A DNA stretch of 64,000 bases from contig NZ_VYKI01000006.1 of assembly GCF_008710035.1 (NCBI RefSeq), forward strand, positions 98,725-162,724, read 5' to 3'. The notes beneath the pieces are model-generated. The model was not told where the DNA came from, did not search any database, and saw only the letters and a program-made list of their open reading frames with translations. Each line of letters begins with the position of its first letter. Positions within the stretch are counted from its first letter, which is position 1. Below, in pieces: positions 61,112 to 64,000 of this stretch. Both the position numbers and the translations under genes were made by a program. This stretch comes from Stenotrophomonas cyclobalanopsidis (lineage in GTDB: Bacteria; Pseudomonadota; Gammaproteobacteria; Xanthomonadales; Xanthomonadaceae).

Positions 61112-63091
61112 ATGGAAGCACTGGAGCCTCAACACACCCCGGTGCGCACCCTCCGGCCCGTCTTCGCCTTTGCGGCGATCGTGGTCGTTGCCTTCGCACT
61201 GTTCGTCAGCCTGTTCCCGCTGGGCGCCGGCCGCCTGCTGGTGAAGGCGCAGGACTGGGCCGCGCTCAACGTGGGCTGGTACTACCTGCTGGCGATGACC
61301 CTGTACCTGGTGTTCGTGATCGGCGTGGCCCTGTCCAAGTACGGCGGCATCAAGCTGGGCGCCGACCATGACGAACCGGAATTCAGCTATCTGTCATGGG
61401 CAGGCATGCTGTTCGCGGCCGGCATCAGCATCACCCTGTTCTTCTTCTGCGTCTCCGAACCGCTCACCCATTACCTGCAGCCGCCACAGGGCGATGCGGC
61501 CGCCGGCGAGGCCGGCGCGCGGCAGGCCATGCAGCTGCTGTTCCTGCACTGGGGCCTGCATGGCTGGGGCGTGTTCGCGCTGGCGGCGATGGCGATGGCC
61601 TACTTCGCCTACCGCCACAACCTGCCGCTGGCGCTGCGCTCGGCGCTGTACCCGCTGATCGGCAAGCGCATCAACGGGCCCATCGGCTACACGGTGGACG
61701 CATTGGGCATCGTCGCCACCGTGTTCGGCATCGGTGCCGACATGGGCTTCGGCGTGCTGCACCTCAACGCCGGCCTGACCCACCTGTTCAATGTGCCGCA
61801 CTCCAACTTGGTGCAGATCCTGCTGGTGGTGGCGATGATGGGCGCGGCGGTGGTGGTGGCCGTGTCCGGGGTGGAAAAAGGCGTGCGCTGGATGGCCAAC
61901 ATCAACATGCTGCTGGCCATCGCGCTGGTGCTGTTCATGCTGTGCTTCGGTCCCACCCAGTACCTGCTCAGCACGCTCATGCAGAACCTGGGCGATTACC
62001 TGGGCAGCGTGGTCGGCAAGAGTTTCGACGTGTACGCCTACGGCGGCCGCCCGGAATGGCTGGGCGGCTGGACGGTGTTCTACTGGGCCTGGTGGATCGG
62101 CTGGGCGCCGTTCGTGGGCCTGTTCATCGCGCGCATCTCGCGCGGCCGCACCATCCGCGAATTCGTCTTCGGCGTACTGCTGATCCCGCTCGGCTTCACC
62201 CTGGCGTGGCTGTCGATCTTCGGCAACAGTGCGCTGGACCAGGTGCTGCACCATGGCCAGCAGCAGCTGGCCCAGCTGGCGGTGGATGATCCGCCGACCG
62301 TGCTGTACGCGTTGCTGGATGGCTACCCGTGGAGCAAGGCGGTGATCGCGGTGACCGTGCTGGTCAGCTTCATCTTCTTCGTGACGTCGGCTGATTCGGG
62401 GGCGGTGGTGCTGTCCACGCTGTCCTCGCACGGCGGAGCGCCCGAGGACGATGGCCCGCGCTGGCTGCGCGTGTTCTGGGGCACGGTGATCGCGGTGCTG
62501 ACCGCCGGGCTGCTGCTGGCCGGCAGCATCGACGCATTGAAGTCGGCTGTGGTGCTGGCCTCGCTGCCGTTCTCGGCGGTGCTGCTGCTGATGATGTGGG
62601 GCCTGACCCGTGCCTTCAGCGATGAATCGCACCGCGAGCGCGCGCAGCAGTTCCGACCGTCACCGCTGATCGGCGACGACCGCCACCACCAGGGCTGGCG
62701 CCAGCGCCTGAGCCAGGCCATGCACTTCCCGGTGCGCGACCAGGTCTACCGCTTCATGGATGACACGGTGAAGCCGGCCATGGAAGCGGTGGCCGAGCAG
62801 CTGCAAGGGCAGGGCTGGGAGGTGGTCACGCGCTTGGAGGCCGGTGACATGGAGCTGTCGGTCAACCACGGCGAGCAGCAGGATTTCCAGTACCGGGTGA
62901 TCCTCAGCGGCTACCTGACCCCGTCCTTCGCCGCGCAGCAGCTACGCAACCAGCGCTACTACCGCGCCGAGGTGCATCTGTTTGAAGGCAGCCAGGATTA
63001 CGACCTGGTGGGCTACAGCCGCAAGCAGATCATCAACGACATCATCAGCCAGTACGAACGGCACCTGCAGTTCCTGCATCTGAGCCGGTGA
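61112..63091 (+). CDS. betT: BCCT family transporter (BetT choline-transporter type)
   Basis: 659 residues with about 12 membrane helices (about 15-500). BCCT signatures are ISITLFFFCVSEPLTHY, LHWGLHGWGVFALAAMAMAYFAYR, the Trp-rich YWAWWIGWAPFVGLFIARISRGRTIREF, and FFVTSADSGAVVLST. The long C-terminal cytoplasmic domain (about 515-659) ends DIISQYERHLQFL, as in osmoregulated BetT proteins. It imports choline, glycine betaine or a related solute with a cation. The ATG at 61112 has CCGGAG about 10 bp upstream. No betaine synthesis genes are adjacent. Confidence 0.9.
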   Translation: MEALEPQHTPVRTLRPVFAFAAIVVVAFALFVSLFPLGAGRLLVKAQDWAALNVGWYYLLAMTLYLVFVIGVALSKYGGIKLGADHDEPEFSYLSWAGMLFAAGISITLFFFCVSEPLTHYLQPPQGDAAAGEAGARQAMQLLFLHWGLHGWGVFALAAMAMAYFAYRHNLPLALRSALYPLIGKRINGPIGYTVDALGIVATVFGIGADMGFGVLHLNAGLTHLFNVPHSNLVQILLVVAMMGAAVVVAVSGVEKGVRWMANINMLLAIALVLFMLCFGPTQYLLSTLMQNLGDYLGSVVGKSFDVYAYGGRPEWLGGWTVFYWAWWIGWAPFVGLFIARISRGRTIREFVFGVLLIPLGFTLAWLSIFGNSALDQVLHHGQQQLAQLAVDDPPTVLYALLDGYPWSKAVIAVTVLVSFIFFVTSADSGAVVLSTLSSHGGAPEDDGPRWLRVFWGTVIAVLTAGLLLAGSIDALKSAVVLASLPFSAVLLLMMWGLTRAFSDESHRERAQQFRPSPLIGDDRHHQGWRQRLSQAMHFPVRDQVYRFMDDTVKPAMEAVAEQLQGQGWEVVTRLEAGDMELSVNHGEQQDFQYRVILSGYLTPSFAAQQLRNQRYYRAEVHLFEGSQDYDLVGYSRKQIINDIISQYERHLQFLHLSR

Positions 63092-63101
63092 TGACGAACG
63101 C

Positions 63102-63180
63102 CGGGCATGGCCCGGCGCTACGTAGAGACGAGCTTGCTCGACTGCTTTTCGCGACGGCAGTCGAGCAAGCTCGACTCTAC
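63102..63180. repeat. SMAG elements: CCGGGC monomer plus TCGAGC dimer
   Basis: GCCGGGCATGGCCCGGC ending CTAC near 63121 abuts a dimer of GTAGAGACGAGCTTGCTCGACT and its inverse ending CTCTAC at 63180. It lies between BetT and the convergent oxidoreductase gene; nothing else is seen in 63092-63254. Confidence 0.85.
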
Positions 63181-63254
63181 GGCCCCGCAGGCGGTCGAGC
63201 AGGGGGGCGGCCTTACCGGTCATGCACGAACGCCGGGTGCGGACGGCGGGTCCT

Positions 63255-64000
63255 TCAGACCCGCAGCAGCACCTTGCCGCCACGCCCCGACTGCGCGCTG
63301 GCGGTCGCGGCGGCCTTGATGTCGTCCAGCGCGAAGATGCCGTCCACCGGCAGGGTCAGTTCGCCGCCGGCCGCGCGCTGCAGAAGTTCGCCCACCAGGC
63401 GGCGCTTGTCTTCCACCGCCATCGCCTGGCTGACCTTGCTGCCCCAGAAGCCCTTCACCGTGGCTTCCTTGTAGATCAGGCCGCTGGCCGGGATGCGCAT
63501 CGCCTCGCCACTCATCACGCCGAACGACACCAGCGTGCCGTGCAGGCCGAGCAGATCGACCAGATCGGCGCTGGCTTCACCGCCGATGGAATCGACCGCG
63601 GCGGCCGCATGCGCTTCACCGGTGGCTGCGCGCACGCGATCCTTCCAGCCGTCCTGCGAGGTATCGAACACGTGCTCGATGCCCAGCGCCTGCAGCTGCG
63701 CCACGGCCTTGGCATTACGCACCAGATTGGCCACGTTGACGCCGCGCGCGCGGGCCAGCATTGCCAGCGATTTGCCCACCGCACCGTTGGCGGTGTTCTG
63801 CACGATCCACTGGCCGGCGTCCACCTTCAGGAATTCCAGCAGCATCAGCGCGCTCAGCGGCATTGCGATCAGCTGTGCCGCGGTCTCGTCGGCGATGGCG
63901 TCGGGCATCGGGATGACCATGCGTGCCGGCGCGATGAAGGCCTCGGCCCAGGTGGCATGCACCGATGCCGCGGCCACGCGCTGGCCGACCTGCAGGCCTT
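63255..64000 (-). CDS. MDR-family quinone oxidoreductase-like protein (partial)
   Basis: The 3' end of a gene whose start lies beyond the right edge; about 248 residues are visible. The minus strand of the edge continues in frame (GLQVGQRVAAASVHATWAEAF). Cofactor-binding region: WIVQNTANGAVGKSLAMLARARGVNVANLVRN, then AVDSIGGEASADLVDLLGLHGTLVSFG and the end GGKVLLRV. This is the zinc-independent NADPH:quinone/enoyl reductase type of the medium-chain dehydrogenase family (no Cys cluster in the visible part). Substrate unknown. Confidence 0.85.
   Translation of the reverse strand, partial: GLQVGQRVAAASVHATWAEAFIAPARMVIPMPDAIADETAAQLIAMPLSALMLLEFLKVDAGQWIVQNTANGAVGKSLAMLARARGVNVANLVRNAKAVAQLQALGIEHVFDTSQDGWKDRVRAATGEAHAAAAVDSIGGEASADLVDLLGLHGTLVSFGVMSGEAMRIPASGLIYKEATVKGFWGSKVSQAMAVEDKRRLVGELLQRAAGGELTLPVDGIFALDDIKAAATASAQSGRGGKVLLRV

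Overview
The window looks like chromosome of a Stenotrophomonas maltophilia-complex strain (Xanthomonadaceae). This rests on high GC and strong third-position GC bias, many intergenic SMAG-type REP palindromes that start with GTAG, a LexA box of the Xanthomonadaceae type in front of imuA-imuB-dnaE2, and gene content typical of that group. It is inferred without any database search. No rRNA, tRNA, prophage, transposase or CRISPR array was found.

Layout. 1-3.3 kb: a SMAG cluster, then a small protein, a glutamine amidotransferase and the PLP homeostasis protein YggS, divergent from a MocR-type PLP-dependent regulator. 3.3-9.1 kb: a 5'-truncated gene, then the SOS mutasome operon imuA-imuB-dnaE2 (minus strand) with its LexA box. 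9.2-15.7 kb: a membrane hydroxylase, an AraC regulator, a large structured repeat element, a VOC protein, a secreted GH3 beta-glucosidase with an odd N-terminal domain, and a deletion scar joining a LysR remnant to a transporter remnant. 15.9-20.8 kb: a secreted alpha-amino-acid-ester-hydrolase-type enzyme, a 109-bp tandem repeat, an Old Yellow Enzyme divergent from an SDR, and an MgtC-like protein. 20.9-25.4 kb: the lactate operon lldR-lldD-dld, followed by an 804-bp insert carrying an SMI1/KNR4 gene between two copies of the dld 3' end. 25.4-35.5 kb: exported and lipoprotein genes, an I78 inhibitor, CDP-diacylglycerol diphosphatase, two amidohydrolases, a LysR regulator and an ankyrin protein, with several REP arrays and a second copy of the structured element.

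35.5-55.9 kb is a surface-adhesion island. A complete Flp/Tad pilus operon runs on the minus strand (flp, tadV, tadE, cpaB, cpaC, tadZ, tadA, tadB, tadC, tadD, a DUF3613-like gene, tadG). An AraC-family regulator on the plus strand follows, then a 1526-residue trimeric autotransporter adhesin and its OmlA/OmpA-type lipoprotein partner (TpgA-like). Four tandem 21-bp iterons sit just upstream of the adhesin, and one near-identical site lies upstream of flp. This suggests that the central AraC protein coordinates pilus and adhesin. It is the most interesting candidate system in the window.

55.9-64 kb: a divergent ClC-family channel with CBS domains, a TonB-dependent receptor behind a Fur-like box, an M14 metallopeptidase, a BetT-type BCCT transporter, and a zinc-independent MDR oxidoreductase running off the right edge.
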